Shown here one piece after another: positions 12,185 through 20,380 of a stretch of 64,000 nucleotides of DNA; within the stretch, counting starts at the first letter, position 1; each line of letters starts with the position of its first letter. The stretch lies in assembly GCF_000687455.2 (NCBI RefSeq), contig NZ_JGVW01000056.1:1-64000 (forward strand). Reading direction: 5' to 3'. The translations under genes and the position numbers were made by a program. The notes under the pieces are model-generated. The model searched no databases and was not told where the DNA came from. It saw nothing but the letters and a program-made list of their open reading frames with translations. The stretch is from Burkholderia sp. lig30 (GTDB lineage: Bacteria; Pseudomonadota; Gammaproteobacteria; Burkholderiales; Burkholderiaceae).

Positions 12185-12214
12185 CAAAAAAGAAACCCGG
12201 CGTCGAGCCGGGTT
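12185..12214 (-). terminator. Terminator of the cold-shock gene
   Basis: AACCCGGC pairs with GCCGGGTT (12194-12201 with 12207-12214). Six T follow on the minus strand, 24 bases past the stop codon. Confidence 0.9.
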
Positions 12215-12237
12215 CCCTGGTCCGAAATCCGTCGCCG

Positions 12238-12441
12238 TCAGGCTGCCTGGATGTTCGAAGCTTGCTTGCCCTTCGGGCCTTGCACGATCTCGAAGCTGAC
12301 CTTCTGGCCTTCCTTCAGGGTCTTGAAGCCCTGCATGTTGATGGCCGAGAAGTGTGCGAACAGATCCTCACCGCCCTCGTCGGGGGTGATGAAACCGAAG
12401 CCCTTCGCGTCGTTGAACCATTTGACAATACCAGTTGCCAT
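12238..12441 (-). CDS. cspA: Cold-shock protein, CspA family
   Basis: The 67-aa product is a single cold-shock domain, a small beta-barrel that binds single-stranded RNA/DNA and acts as an RNA chaperone. Both nucleic-acid motifs are present: KGFGFI (RNP1, about residues 13-18) and DLFAHF (RNP2, about 26-31). The [10 protein letters not shown] start is canonical, so I use ATG 12441 rather than the upstream in-frame start at 12483. A promoter predicted about 150 bases upstream would give the long 5' leader typical of cold-shock mRNAs. Burkholderia has several csp paralogues, so the symbol is generic. Confidence 0.95.
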   Translation of the reverse strand: MATGIVKWFNDAKGFGFITPDEGGEDLFAHFSAINMQGFKTLKEGQKVSFEIVQGPKGKQASNIQAA

Positions 12442-12588
12442 ACCTACATCCCCTGTCACACAGTCGCTACTTACCACGAGCACGCTCGAAAAGCTAAACG
12501 ACCGGAAAATACAGCCGTTCCCCCCTCACAAGCTCACCACGGCACCCGCTGCTTACCATCCAGGCAAGTTAAAAAAAGTGCCAGCTTG

Positions 12589-12617
12589 ATTGTTGGCGCT
12601 CTTTAATTGAGTGTCAA
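12589..12617 (-). promoter_or_regulatory. Predicted promoter of the cold-shock gene with long leader
   Basis: Read on the minus strand, a perfect TTGACA (12617-12612) is separated by 17 bases from AACAAT (12594-12589). The start site would be near 12582, giving a 5' leader of about 140 nt before ATG 12441, similar in length to the thermosensing leader of E. coli cspA. Confidence 0.55.
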
Positions 12618-12926
12618 GAGAATTTTTAGACATATAGAGGGGCGTTGTAAAGAACCCATTTTCAGGGTTTTTACGGCTTTGCTATGCGGCATTGCGACGA
12701 GCGCGGCATCTTGAAAAGCCGCATAATCGGCTCATATACCCGCTTCGGGTGACGCGCTTCGGGCGTGCCCCGGCTTGTGGGATACTGCATGCAAGCGCGG
12801 CGGTTCGCGTCGCGCGCGAAGTTCGAAAGCCGGCCCCGCAGCCGGCTTTCCTGTGGTGCGAATGCGGCGGCGCGATTCCGGGAAGCCGTAGAGGGCGCCG
12901 GCCGGTCGGGTCGGGTAACGACAGGA
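12618..12926. other. Structured intergenic region between csp and clpS
   Basis: No protein gene is visible. The plus strand can form several hairpins: TATGCGGC (12683-12690) with GCCGCATA (12718-12725), two short UUCG-type hairpins (ACCCGCTTCGGGT at 12738-12750 and the next at 12752-12766), and a 10-bp perfect stem GAAAGCCGGC/GCCGGCTTTC at 12825-12850. This could be an untranslated leader, a small RNA, or incidental high-GC folding. Confidence 0.4.
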
Positions 12927-12954
12927 TTGCGGGCCTGTCCGAGTTGTTTAGAAT
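12927..12954 (+). promoter_or_regulatory. Predicted clpS promoter implying a leaderless mRNA
   Basis: TTGCGG (12927-12932), a 16-base spacer and TAGAAT (12949-12954). The expected start of transcription, six to eight bases past the -10 box, coincides with the clpS ATG at 12961. No ribosome-binding site is visible before that ATG. Confidence 0.45.
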
Positions 12955-12960
12955 GGGTGT

Positions 12961-13275
12961 ATGGCGATTATCCCGGACAAGCAGGACAGCACCGTCCTGG
13001 AACGCAAGCGGCAAAAGCTGAAGCCGCCTTCCATGTACAAGGTGGTGCTGCTCAACGATGATTTCACGCCGATGGAATTCGTCGTGATGATCGTGCAGGA
13101 GTATTTCAAGAAGGATCGCGAGACGGCCACGCAGATCATGCTGCAGGTCCATCGCGAAGGGCGTGGGGTTTGTGGGGTCTATACGCGGGACATCGCGTCG
13201 ACCAAGGTCGAGCAAGTCGTTACCCATGCGCGGCAGGCGGGGCATCCGCTGCAGTGCGTGATGGAGGAAGCATGA
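12961..13275 (+). CDS. clpS: ClpS, ATP-dependent Clp protease adaptor
   Basis: This 104-aa protein is the ClpS adaptor, which delivers N-degron substrates to ClpAP and blocks other substrates. The [20 protein letters not shown] segment (about residues 21-40) includes the Asn-Asp-Asp substrate pocket. [19 protein letters not shown] and the C-terminal [10 protein letters not shown] contact the ClpA N-domain in the family. Its stop overlaps the clpA start (ATGA), so the two are translationally coupled. No ribosome-binding site precedes the ATG, and a -10 box sits only six bases before it. Confidence 0.96.
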   Translation: MAIIPDKQDSTVLERKRQKLKPPSMYKVVLLNDDFTPMEFVVMIVQEYFKKDRETATQIMLQVHREGRGVCGVYTRDIASTKVEQVVTHARQAGHPLQCVMEEA

Positions 13276-15572
13276 TTGCCCAGGAATTGGAAGTCAGCCT
13301 GCACATGGCGTTCATGGAAGCACGTCAGGCACGCCATGAGTTCATTACGGTCGAGCACCTGCTGCTCGCCCTGCTGGATAATCCGACGGCAGCCGAAGTG
13401 TTGCGCGCGTGCGCGGCCAACATCGAGGACTTGCGTCAGAACCTGCGCAACTTCATCCACGACAACACGCCCACCGTTCCGGGCACCGACGACGTCGACA
13501 CGCAGCCGACGCTCGGCTTCCAGCGCGTGATCCAGCGCGCGATCATGCACGTCCAGTCGACGTCGAACGGCAAGAAGGAAGTGACCGGCGCGAACGTGCT
13601 CGTGGCGATCTTCGGCGAGAAGGACTCGCACGCGGTCTACTACCTGCAGCAGCAGGGCGTCACGCGTCTCGACGTCGTCAACTTCATTTCGCACGGCATC
13701 GCGAAGACCGGCAGCGGCGAGGCCGCGAAGTCGAGCGACGCGAATGCAGAGAGCGAGGATGCGAACGCGCAGAAGGAAACGCCGCTCGCGCAGTTCACGC
13801 AGAACCTCAACCAGATGGCGAAGGACGGCCGCATCGATCCGCTGATCGGGCGCGAGTCCGAGGTCGAGCGCGTCGTGCAGGTGCTGTGCCGTCGCCGCAA
13901 GAACAATCCGCTGCTCGTCGGCGAGGCCGGCGTCGGCAAGACGGCGATCGCCGAGGGGCTTGCGTACCGGATCACGCGCGGCGAGGTGCCGGACATCCTC
14001 GCGAACGCGCAGGTCTACTCGCTCGACATGGGCGCGCTGCTCGCGGGCACCAAGTATCGCGGTGATTTCGAGCAGCGCCTGAAGACGGTGCTCAAGGAGC
14101 TGAAGGAACGTCCGCACGCGATCCTGTTCATCGACGAGATCCATACGCTGATCGGCGCCGGCGCGGCGTCGGGCGGCACGCTCGATGCGTCGAACCTGCT
14201 GAAGCCGGCGCTGTCGTCGGGCACGCTCAAGTGCATCGGCGCGACGACGTTCACCGAATATCGCGGCATCTTCGAGAAGGATGCGGCGCTGTCGCGGCGC
14301 TTCCAGAAGATCGACGTGAGCGAGCCGACCGTCGAGCAGACGGTCGCGATCCTGCGCGGGCTGAAGTCGCGCTTCGAGGAGCATCACGGCGTCAAGTATT
14401 CGTCGGGTGCGCTGTCGGCGGCCGCCGAGCTGTCGGCGCGCTTCATCACCGACCGTCACCTGCCGGACAAGGCGATCGACGTGATCGACGAGGCGGGTGC
14501 CGCGCAGCGCATCCTGCCGAAGTCGAAGCAGAAGAAGACGATCGGCAAGAGCGAGATCGAGGAAATCATCTCGAAGATCGCGCGCGTGCCGCCGCAGAGC
14601 GTGTCGCAGGACGACCGCAGCAAGCTGCAGACGCTCGATCGCGACCTGAAGAGCGTCGTGTTCGGCCAGGACCCGGCGATCGACGCGCTGGCTGCGGCGA
14701 TCAAGATGGCGCGCGCGGGCCTCGGCAGGACCGACAAGCCGATCGGCTCGTTCCTGTTCTCCGGCCCGACGGGGGTCGGCAAGACCGAAGTGGCGCGCCA
14801 GCTCGCGTTCACGCTCGGCATCGAGCTGATCCGCTTCGACATGTCGGAATACATGGAGCGCCATGCGGTGAGCCGTCTGATCGGCGCGCCGCCGGGTTAT
14901 GTCGGGTTCGACCAGGGCGGTCTGCTGACCGAGGCGGTGACGAAGAAGCCGCATTGCGTGCTGCTGCTCGACGAGATCGAGAAGGCGCATCCGGACATCT
15001 TCAACGTGCTGCTGCAGGTGATGGACCACGGCACGCTGACCGACAACAACGGCCGCAAGGCGGATTTCCGCAACGTCATCATCATCATGACGACGAACGC
15101 GGGCGCCGAGTCGATGCAGAAGGCGACGATCGGCTTCACGTCGCGCCGCGAGGCGGGCGACGAGATGGCCGACATCAAGCGCCTGTTCACGCCGGAGTTC
15201 CGCAACCGGCTCGACGCGACGATCAGCTTCCGTCCGCTCGATGAGGAAATCATCATGCGGGTGGTCGACAAGTTCCTGATCCAGCTCGAGGATCAGCTGC
15301 ACGAGAAGAAGGTCGACGCGCTCTTCACCGACGCGTTGCGCAAGCATCTCGCGAAGCATGGCTTCGACCCGCTGATGGGCGCGCGGCCGATGCAGCGGCT
15401 GATCCAGGACACGATCCGCCGCGCGCTGGCCGACGAGCTGCTGTTCGGCAAGCTCGTCAACGGCGGGCACGTGACGGTCGACGTCGACGCGGACGACAAG
15501 GTGCAGCTGTCGTTCGACAAGGCGGCGAATCCGCCGCGCAAGCCGAGCGAGGAGACGATCGAAGTCGAGTAA
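13272..15572 (+). CDS. clpA: ClpA, ATPase subunit of the ClpAP protease
   Basis: The 766-aa unfoldase threads substrates into ClpP. The N-terminal Clp domain ([19 protein letters not shown]) binds ClpS. AAA module 1 has the Walker A motif [13 protein letters not shown] near residue 217 and the Walker B segment [13 protein letters not shown] module 2 has [11 protein letters not shown] near residue 498 and [15 protein letters not shown]. The short linker without a ClpB-type middle coiled coil identifies ClpA rather than ClpB. ATG 13272 overlaps the clpS stop; longer frames upstream merely run through clpS in another frame. A terminator follows at 15596. Confidence 0.96.
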   Translation: MIAQELEVSLHMAFMEARQARHEFITVEHLLLALLDNPTAAEVLRACAANIEDLRQNLRNFIHDNTPTVPGTDDVDTQPTLGFQRVIQRAIMHVQSTSNGKKEVTGANVLVAIFGEKDSHAVYYLQQQGVTRLDVVNFISHGIAKTGSGEAAKSSDANAESEDANAQKETPLAQFTQNLNQMAKDGRIDPLIGRESEVERVVQVLCRRRKNNPLLVGEAGVGKTAIAEGLAYRITRGEVPDILANAQVYSLDMGALLAGTKYRGDFEQRLKTVLKELKERPHAILFIDEIHTLIGAGAASGGTLDASNLLKPALSSGTLKCIGATTFTEYRGIFEKDAALSRRFQKIDVSEPTVEQTVAILRGLKSRFEEHHGVKYSSGALSAAAELSARFITDRHLPDKAIDVIDEAGAAQRILPKSKQKKTIGKSEIEEIISKIARVPPQSVSQDDRSKLQTLDRDLKSVVFGQDPAIDALAAAIKMARAGLGRTDKPIGSFLFSGPTGVGKTEVARQLAFTLGIELIRFDMSEYMERHAVSRLIGAPPGYVGFDQGGLLTEAVTKKPHCVLLLDEIEKAHPDIFNVLLQVMDHGTLTDNNGRKADFRNVIIIMTTNAGAESMQKATIGFTSRREAGDEMADIKRLFTPEFRNRLDATISFRPLDEEIIMRVVDKFLIQLEDQLHEKKVDALFTDALRKHLAKHGFDPLMGARPMQRLIQDTIRRALADELLFGKLVNGGHVTVDVDADDKVQLSFDKAANPPRKPSEETIEVE

Positions 15573-15595
15573 GCCGGTATTTTCTGTTTCAAGCC

Positions 15596-15632
15596 AACGG
15601 CGCGGGAAGTCCTCCGCGCCGTTTCGTTTTAT
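15596..15632 (+). terminator. Terminator of clpSA
   Basis: AACGGCGCGG pairs with CCGCGCCGTT (15596-15605 with 15614-15623), followed by a T-rich tract (TCGTTTTATTT). Confidence 0.85.
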
Positions 15633-15671
15633 TTGCCGCAGATGGCGTGTAGGTGGTGGGGAGTTCGGGTT

Positions 15672-17051
15672 TTGACACAACGACAACAAACGTTCGACAA
15701 CATCGTCGAACGTGAACAGGGATTGCATCGCGCGCTGTCGTCGGGGCAGATGGCGATGATTGCGATCGGCGGGGCGATCGGCACGGGGCTGTTCCTCGGC
15801 AGCGGGTTCGCGATCGGGCTAGCCGGCCCGAGCGTGCTGATCTCGTACGCGATCGGCGCGCTGCTCGCGCTGCTGCTGATGGGCGCGCTCGCGGAAATGA
15901 CCGTCGCGCATCCGACGGCCGGATCATTCGGCGCGTACGCGGAGCACTACGTCGGCCCGCTCGCGGGGTATCTCGTGCGCTACGCATACTGGTTCGCGGT
16001 GGTGTTCGCGATCGGCACCGAGATCAGCGCGATCGCGGTGTTCATGAAGTACTGGTTTCCCGCAGTGCCCGGCTGGTACTGGGTGATCGGTTTCTCCGCG
16101 CTGCTCATCGCGGTCAACATGGCGAGCGTCACGCTGTACGGCTCGGTCGAATATGCGTTCTCGCTGCTCAAGCTCGCGGCGATCATCGTGTTCATCGTGC
16201 TCGGCGCGTATCTCGTGTGGTCGGCGCCGGCGTCGTCGGGCATCGGCTTCGCAAACTACACCGCGCACGGCGGCTTCTTCCCGAAAGGCGGGTGGGGCAC
16301 GTGGGTCGCGGTGATCGTCGCGATCTTCAGCTACATGAGCATCGAGGCCGTCGCGATCGCGGCCGGCGAGGCGCGCGACCCGCAGCATGCGGTCACGCGG
16401 GCGTTCCGCTCGACGGTGTTCCGTCTCGTGCTGTTCTACCTGCTGACGCTCGCGTTGATGCTCGCCGTCGTGCCGTGGACGCAGGCCGGCACCGACGAAA
16501 GCCCGTTCGTCAAGGTGATGGCGGCGACGCACGTGCCGTATGCGGCGGGCGTGATCAATTTCGTCGTGCTGGTCGCGGCGCTGTCGGCGATGAACAGCCA
16601 GCTCTACGTGACGACGCGGATGATGTTCAGCCTGTCGCGCGCGAAGCTCGCGCCGGCGGTGTTCGGCCGGCTCGGCGCGAACGGCGTGCCGCGCGCGGCG
16701 CTGGGCGTGTCGACGAGCGGCGTGGCAGTCGCGGCGGTACTCGTCGCGCTGTCGCCGGATTCCGCGTTCACCGTGATGATGTCGATCGCGATGTTCGGCG
16801 CGCTGTTCACGTGGATGATGATCTTCGTGACGCACCTGTGCTTCCGCCAGCATTACCGCGGGCCGGCGCTGCCGTTCCGGATGTGGCTGCATCCGTTCGG
16901 CAGCCTGCTCGGCGCCGGGCTCGTCGCGTCGATTCTCGCGACGACCGCGCTCACGCACGAATTCCGGATGACGATGGTCGTCGGCGTGGTGTTCGTCGTG
17001 CTGCTGACGCTCGCGTACGTGCTGCGCTTTCGTCACCTGCACGCGCGCTGA
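15672..17051 (+). CDS. Amino-acid permease, APC superfamily
   Basis: The product (about 459 aa) is an inner-membrane amino-acid/proton symporter of the AAT branch of the APC superfamily, with about twelve hydrophobic segments. The first helix carries the family signature GQMAMIAIGGAIGTGLFLG, and a conserved FSYMSIEAVAIAAGEARDP segment follows near the middle. I chose TTG 15672 because GGGGAG lies eight bases upstream and the protein then begins with TQRQQTFDNIVEREQGLHRA, the usual hydrophilic lead-in. ATG 15642 gives ten more residues but has no ribosome-binding site. The substrate cannot be told; homologues transport GABA, proline or aromatic amino acids. Confidence 0.85.
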   Translation: MTQRQQTFDNIVEREQGLHRALSSGQMAMIAIGGAIGTGLFLGSGFAIGLAGPSVLISYAIGALLALLLMGALAEMTVAHPTAGSFGAYAEHYVGPLAGYLVRYAYWFAVVFAIGTEISAIAVFMKYWFPAVPGWYWVIGFSALLIAVNMASVTLYGSVEYAFSLLKLAAIIVFIVLGAYLVWSAPASSGIGFANYTAHGGFFPKGGWGTWVAVIVAIFSYMSIEAVAIAAGEARDPQHAVTRAFRSTVFRLVLFYLLTLALMLAVVPWTQAGTDESPFVKVMAATHVPYAAGVINFVVLVAALSAMNSQLYVTTRMMFSLSRAKLAPAVFGRLGANGVPRAALGVSTSGVAVAAVLVALSPDSAFTVMMSIAMFGALFTWMMIFVTHLCFRQHYRGPALPFRMWLHPFGSLLGAGLVASILATTALTHEFRMTMVVGVVFVVLLTLAYVLRFRHLHAR

Positions 17052-17263
17052 AGCGGCGCGTCGGGCATGCCGCGCATCCGCACACGTCGCGCGGGCGTTG
17101 GCCCGGGCACGATGCGGGAGCCGTGTCGCGCTTTGCGCGTCCCGCCGCGCGCCGGCACGTGTCGCCCGATGCTAAGCGTGTGTTAAGCAACGGCCGTTTA
17201 CCATTCGACACGTTGCCGAAGCGATGGGCTTCGGTTCGCGAATTTTTCCTGCACGAGGCTCCA

Positions 17264-18022
17264 ATGAAGAAATTGCCCGAGATCACGCTGGCGTTCTGGA
17301 TCATGAAGATCTGTGCGACCACGCTCGGCGAAACCGGCGGCGATCTGCTGTCGATGACGCTGAACGTCGGCTATGCGTACAGTTCGATCCTGCTGTTTGG
17401 TTTCTTTCTCGTCGCGCTCGCCGCGCAATTGAGCACGACGCGCTACCGGCCGGTGATCTACTGGGCGGTGATCGTCGCGACGAGCACCGCCGGCACGACG
17501 ATGTCGGATTTCATGGACCGCACGCTCGGCCTCGGCTACGCGACCGGCACGTCGATCCTCGTCGCGATCCTGCTCGGGATCTTTGCGGTGTGGCGGCTCA
17601 CGGGCGAGTCGCTGTCGGTCGACGAAATCAGGACGCGCAAGGTGGAAGTGCTGTACTGGGTCGCGATCCTGTTCTCGAACACGCTCGGCACCGCGCTCGG
17701 CGATTTTCTCGCGGACAGTTCGGGCCTCGGCTTCGCCGGTGGCGCGCTGCTGATCGGCGGCCTGCTGGCGGCCATCGTGCTCGCGCACTACTTCACGCGC
17801 CTCTCCAGCGTGTTGCTGTTCTGGGCGGCGTTCGTGCTGACGCGGCCGTTCGGCGCGACCGTCGGCGACCTGCTCACCAAGCCGGTTGCGAAGGGGGGGC
17901 TGGCGCTCGGGACGATCGGTTCGTCTGCGGTGCTGGCGGGCGTGCTTGCCGTGATGGTCGCTTACGCGGTGTACAGCCTGCAGGCGCGCCAGCCGGCCGC
18001 CGTGCGGGCCGCCGTCCGGTAA
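17264..18022 (+). CDS. DUF347 (COG4705) membrane protein with four internal repeats
   Basis: The 252-aa product is an integral membrane protein made of four repeats of about 55-60 residues. Each contains a short conserved core: GETGGDLLSMTLNVGY, GTTMSDFMDRTLGLGY, GTALGDFLADSSGLGF and GATVGDLLTKPVAKGG. Each core is followed by a hydrophobic segment, giving about eight membrane helices. This matches the DUF347 repeat architecture; no function is established to my knowledge. The acidic residue in each core (Gly-Asp or Ser-Asp) could line a pore or site. ATG 17264 has a GAGG ribosome-binding site. It stands alone between the permease and dut. Confidence 0.85.
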   Translation: MKKLPEITLAFWIMKICATTLGETGGDLLSMTLNVGYAYSSILLFGFFLVALAAQLSTTRYRPVIYWAVIVATSTAGTTMSDFMDRTLGLGYATGTSILVAILLGIFAVWRLTGESLSVDEIRTRKVEVLYWVAILFSNTLGTALGDFLADSSGLGFAGGALLIGGLLAAIVLAHYFTRLSSVLLFWAAFVLTRPFGATVGDLLTKPVAKGGLALGTIGSSAVLAGVLAVMVAYAVYSLQARQPAAVRAAVR

Positions 18023-18029
18023 CGGGGGG

Positions 18030-18061
18030 CGGCACGCGGCGCGCGATGCGCCGCGCTGCCG
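18030..18061. terminator. Hairpin between convergent DUF347 gene and dut
   Basis: CGGCACGCGGCG pairs with CGCCGCGCTGCCG with one interruption. There is no T run. Placed between two converging 3' ends, it probably protects or ends both mRNAs. Confidence 0.5.
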
Positions 18062-18062
18062 T

Positions 18063-18509
18063 TCAGTGACGGCCGGTGCTGCCGAACCCGCCCGCGCCGC
18101 GGTCGCTCGCGGTGAATTCGTCGACGATGTTGAACTGCGCCTGCACGACCGGCACGATCACGAGCTGCGCGAGCCGCTCGAACGGATTCAGCGTGAAGGC
18201 CGTCTGGCCGCGGTTCCACGTCGAGATCATCAGTTCGCCCTGATAGTCGGAGTCGATCAGGCCGACCAGGTTGCCGAGCACCACGCCGTGCTTGTGGCCG
18301 AGCCCCGAGCGCGGCAGGATCATTGCCGCATGGCCCGGGTCCGCGAGGTGGATCGCGAGGCCGGTCGGCACGAGCGTGGTCTCGCCCGGGTTGAGAATGA
18401 TCGGTGCGTCGATGCACGCGCGCAGGTCGAGGCCGGCACTGCCGGGCGTCGCATAGGCAGGCAGGTAGTCGCGCATGCGCGCGTCGAGGATCTTCAGGTC
18501 GAGTTTCAT
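18063..18509 (-). CDS. dut: dUTP diphosphatase
   Basis: The 148-aa trimeric dUTPase hydrolyses dUTP to dUMP and PPi, keeping uracil out of DNA and feeding dTMP synthesis. All five family motifs are visible in order: [40 protein letters not shown] and the flexible C-terminal [11 protein letters not shown]. The start is ATG 18509 ([12 protein letters not shown]); the frame extends ten codons further without need. It is the last gene of the minus-strand ribF-ileS-lspA-coaBC-dut cluster, 75 bases after coaBC. Confidence 0.96.
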   Translation of the reverse strand: MKLDLKILDARMRDYLPAYATPGSAGLDLRACIDAPIILNPGETTLVPTGLAIHLADPGHAAMILPRSGLGHKHGVVLGNLVGLIDSDYQGELMISTWNRGQTAFTLNPFERLAQLVIVPVVQAQFNIVDEFTASDRGAGGFGSTGRH

Positions 18510-18584
18510 GCGGGGATCGGTTCGAAAAGCGCGCGCCATGCCGCGTGACGGCCGGCGGCGCGCGATGTTTCAGGTCGTTTCAGG

Positions 18585-19796
18585 TCAGATGAGCCGGGTG
18601 TCGGGCAGGCGCTTTGCGATTTCCTCGACGAGCGCCTGCGCGAGCTGGTCCTTGTGCGCGCGCGGCAGGCGTGTGATCCCGCCCGCTTCGAACAGCACGA
18701 CTTCGTTGTCGTCGCGGCCGAACGTCTGCGGGCCGAGGTTGCCGATCAGCAGCGGCACGTTCTTGCGCTTGCGCTTTTCTTCGCCATGCACGTCGAGGTC
18801 GCCGCTTTCGGCCGCGAAGCCGACGCAGAACGGCGGATGGGGGAGCGCGGCGACGGTCGCGAGGATGTCCGGGTTCTCGACGAACGCGAGCGCGGGCACC
18901 TTGCGGTCGGCGGTCTTCTTGATCTTGTGTTCGGCGGGATGCGCGGCGCGCCAGTCGGCCACTGCCGCCACCGCGATGAAGATGTCGGCGTCCGGCACCG
19001 CGTGCATCACCGCATCGTGCATCTGCTGCGCGGTCTGCACGTCCTCGCGGGAGACGCCCCACGGCGTGTGCAGCGCGACCGGGCCGGCCACCAGATGCAC
19101 GTCCGCGCCGGCCTGCTGGGCCGCGCGCGCAAGCGCGAAGCCCATCTTGCCGCTCGAGCGGTTCGTGATGCCGCGCACCGGGTCGAGCGGCTCGAACGTC
19201 GGCCCCGCGGTGATCAGCACGCGCCGGTGCGCGAGCAGCTTCGGCTGGAAATGCGCGGCGATCGCCTCGTAGATCGCGTCGGGCTCGAGCATGCGCCCGT
19301 CGCCGACCTCGCCGCATGCCTGCGCGCCCGAGTCCGGGCCGAGCACAGCGACGCCGTCGGCGCGCAGCTGCGCGACGTTGCGTTGCGTGGCCGGGTTCTG
19401 CCACATCTGTCGGTTCATCGCGGGCACGACGAGCAGCGGGCAATCGCGTGCGACGCATAGCGTCGACAGCAGGTCGTCGGCGAAACCGTGCGCGAGCTTC
19501 GCTAGGAAATCGGTCGACGCGGGCGCGATGACGATCGCGTCGGCTTCGCGCGACAGATCGATGTGCGCCATGTTGTTGTCGACGCGCGGGTCCCACTGGC
19601 TCGTGTAGACCGGCCGGCCGGACAGCGCCTGCATCGTGACGGGCGTGATGAACTGCGTGGCCGCCTCCGTCATCGCGACCTGCACGGTCGCGCCGGCCTT
19701 GGTGAGCAGGCGGGTCAGCTCGGCGATCTTGTAGCAGGCGATGCCGCCGGTCAGGCCGAGGACGAGGTGTTTTCCTGCGAGTTCTGGGTGTGCCAA
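18585..19796 (-). CDS. coaBC: Bifunctional phosphopantothenoylcysteine decarboxylase / phosphopantothenate-cysteine ligase
   Basis: This 403-aa fusion carries out two steps of coenzyme A synthesis. The N-terminal CoaC flavoprotein domain (about 1-190) has LTGGIACYKIAELTRLL, the PASTDFLAKLAHGFADDLL region and VVPAMNRQMWQNPATQ. The C-terminal CoaB ligase domain begins at about VLITAGPTFEPLDPVRGITN and includes the NRSSGKMG and KIKKTADRK segments. It lies 68 bases downstream of lspA in the same direction. Confidence 0.95.
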   Translation of the reverse strand: MAHPELAGKHLVLGLTGGIACYKIAELTRLLTKAGATVQVAMTEAATQFITPVTMQALSGRPVYTSQWDPRVDNNMAHIDLSREADAIVIAPASTDFLAKLAHGFADDLLSTLCVARDCPLLVVPAMNRQMWQNPATQRNVAQLRADGVAVLGPDSGAQACGEVGDGRMLEPDAIYEAIAAHFQPKLLAHRRVLITAGPTFEPLDPVRGITNRSSGKMGFALARAAQQAGADVHLVAGPVALHTPWGVSREDVQTAQQMHDAVMHAVPDADIFIAVAAVADWRAAHPAEHKIKKTADRKVPALAFVENPDILATVAALPHPPFCVGFAAESGDLDVHGEEKRKRKNVPLLIGNLGPQTFGRDDNEVVLFEAGGITRLPRAHKDQLAQALVEEIAKRLPDTRLI

Positions 19797-19864
19797 CTCA
19801 GGCCTCCGGATGGGTCAATCGGGACGGCCGGCGCGAGGCCGGCCGCCGACGCGGCGAGGCGCGT

Positions 19865-20380
19865 TCAGCGCGCGCCGCGGACGCGCCGCAGTTCGTCGAA
19901 GATCAGCAGCGCCGCACCGACGGTGATCGCGGAATCGGCGAGGTTGAACGCCGGGAAGTGCCATGCGCCGGCGTGAAAATCGAGAAAGTCGATCACGTGG
20001 CCGTACATCAGGCGGTCGATCACGTTGCCGAGCGCGCCGCCCAGGATCAGCGCGAGCGACAGGCTGAACAGGCGCTGATGGCCGTGGCGCTTCAGCAGGT
20101 AGCAGATCACGAGCGTCGCGCCGATGCCGAGCGCGGTGAACGCCCAGCGCTGCCAGCCGCCCGCCGTCGCGAGAAAGCCGAACGCCGCGCCCTGGTTGTA
20201 GACCAGCACGAGACTGAAGAACGACGTCAGCGCGTGCTGCGCGCCATAGGCGAAGGTCTTCAGAATCGCGATCTTCGTCAGCTGGTCGAACAGGATCACG
20301 ATGAGCGAAATGCCGAGCCAGGGCGCGAGCGCCCCGTTCGTCGCGCTCCCGTGCTGCGCTTTCGTCTCGGGTTTGGCCAT
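19865..20380 (-). CDS. lspA: Lipoprotein signal peptidase II
   Basis: The 171-aa inner-membrane aspartyl protease removes signal peptides from prolipoproteins after Lgt modification. It has four predicted membrane helices and both catalytic aspartates: D122 in [14 protein letters not shown] and D149 in [11 protein letters not shown]. The conserved NQGAAFGF segment is near residue 62. The ATG overlaps the ileS stop by one base (TAATG), so translation is coupled, as in many proteobacteria. Lgt, the preceding step, is encoded at the far end of this window. Confidence 0.96.
   Translation of the reverse strand: MAKPETKAQHGSATNGALAPWLGISLIVILFDQLTKIAILKTFAYGAQHALTSFFSLVLVYNQGAAFGFLATAGGWQRWAFTALGIGATLVICYLLKRHGHQRLFSLSLALILGGALGNVIDRLMYGHVIDFLDFHAGAWHFPAFNLADSAITVGAALLIFDELRRVRGAR

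Noticed and set aside
13179-15728. 849-codon minus-strand frame over clpA
   Set aside because: Antisense shadow of clpA; no ribosome-binding site, no family features.
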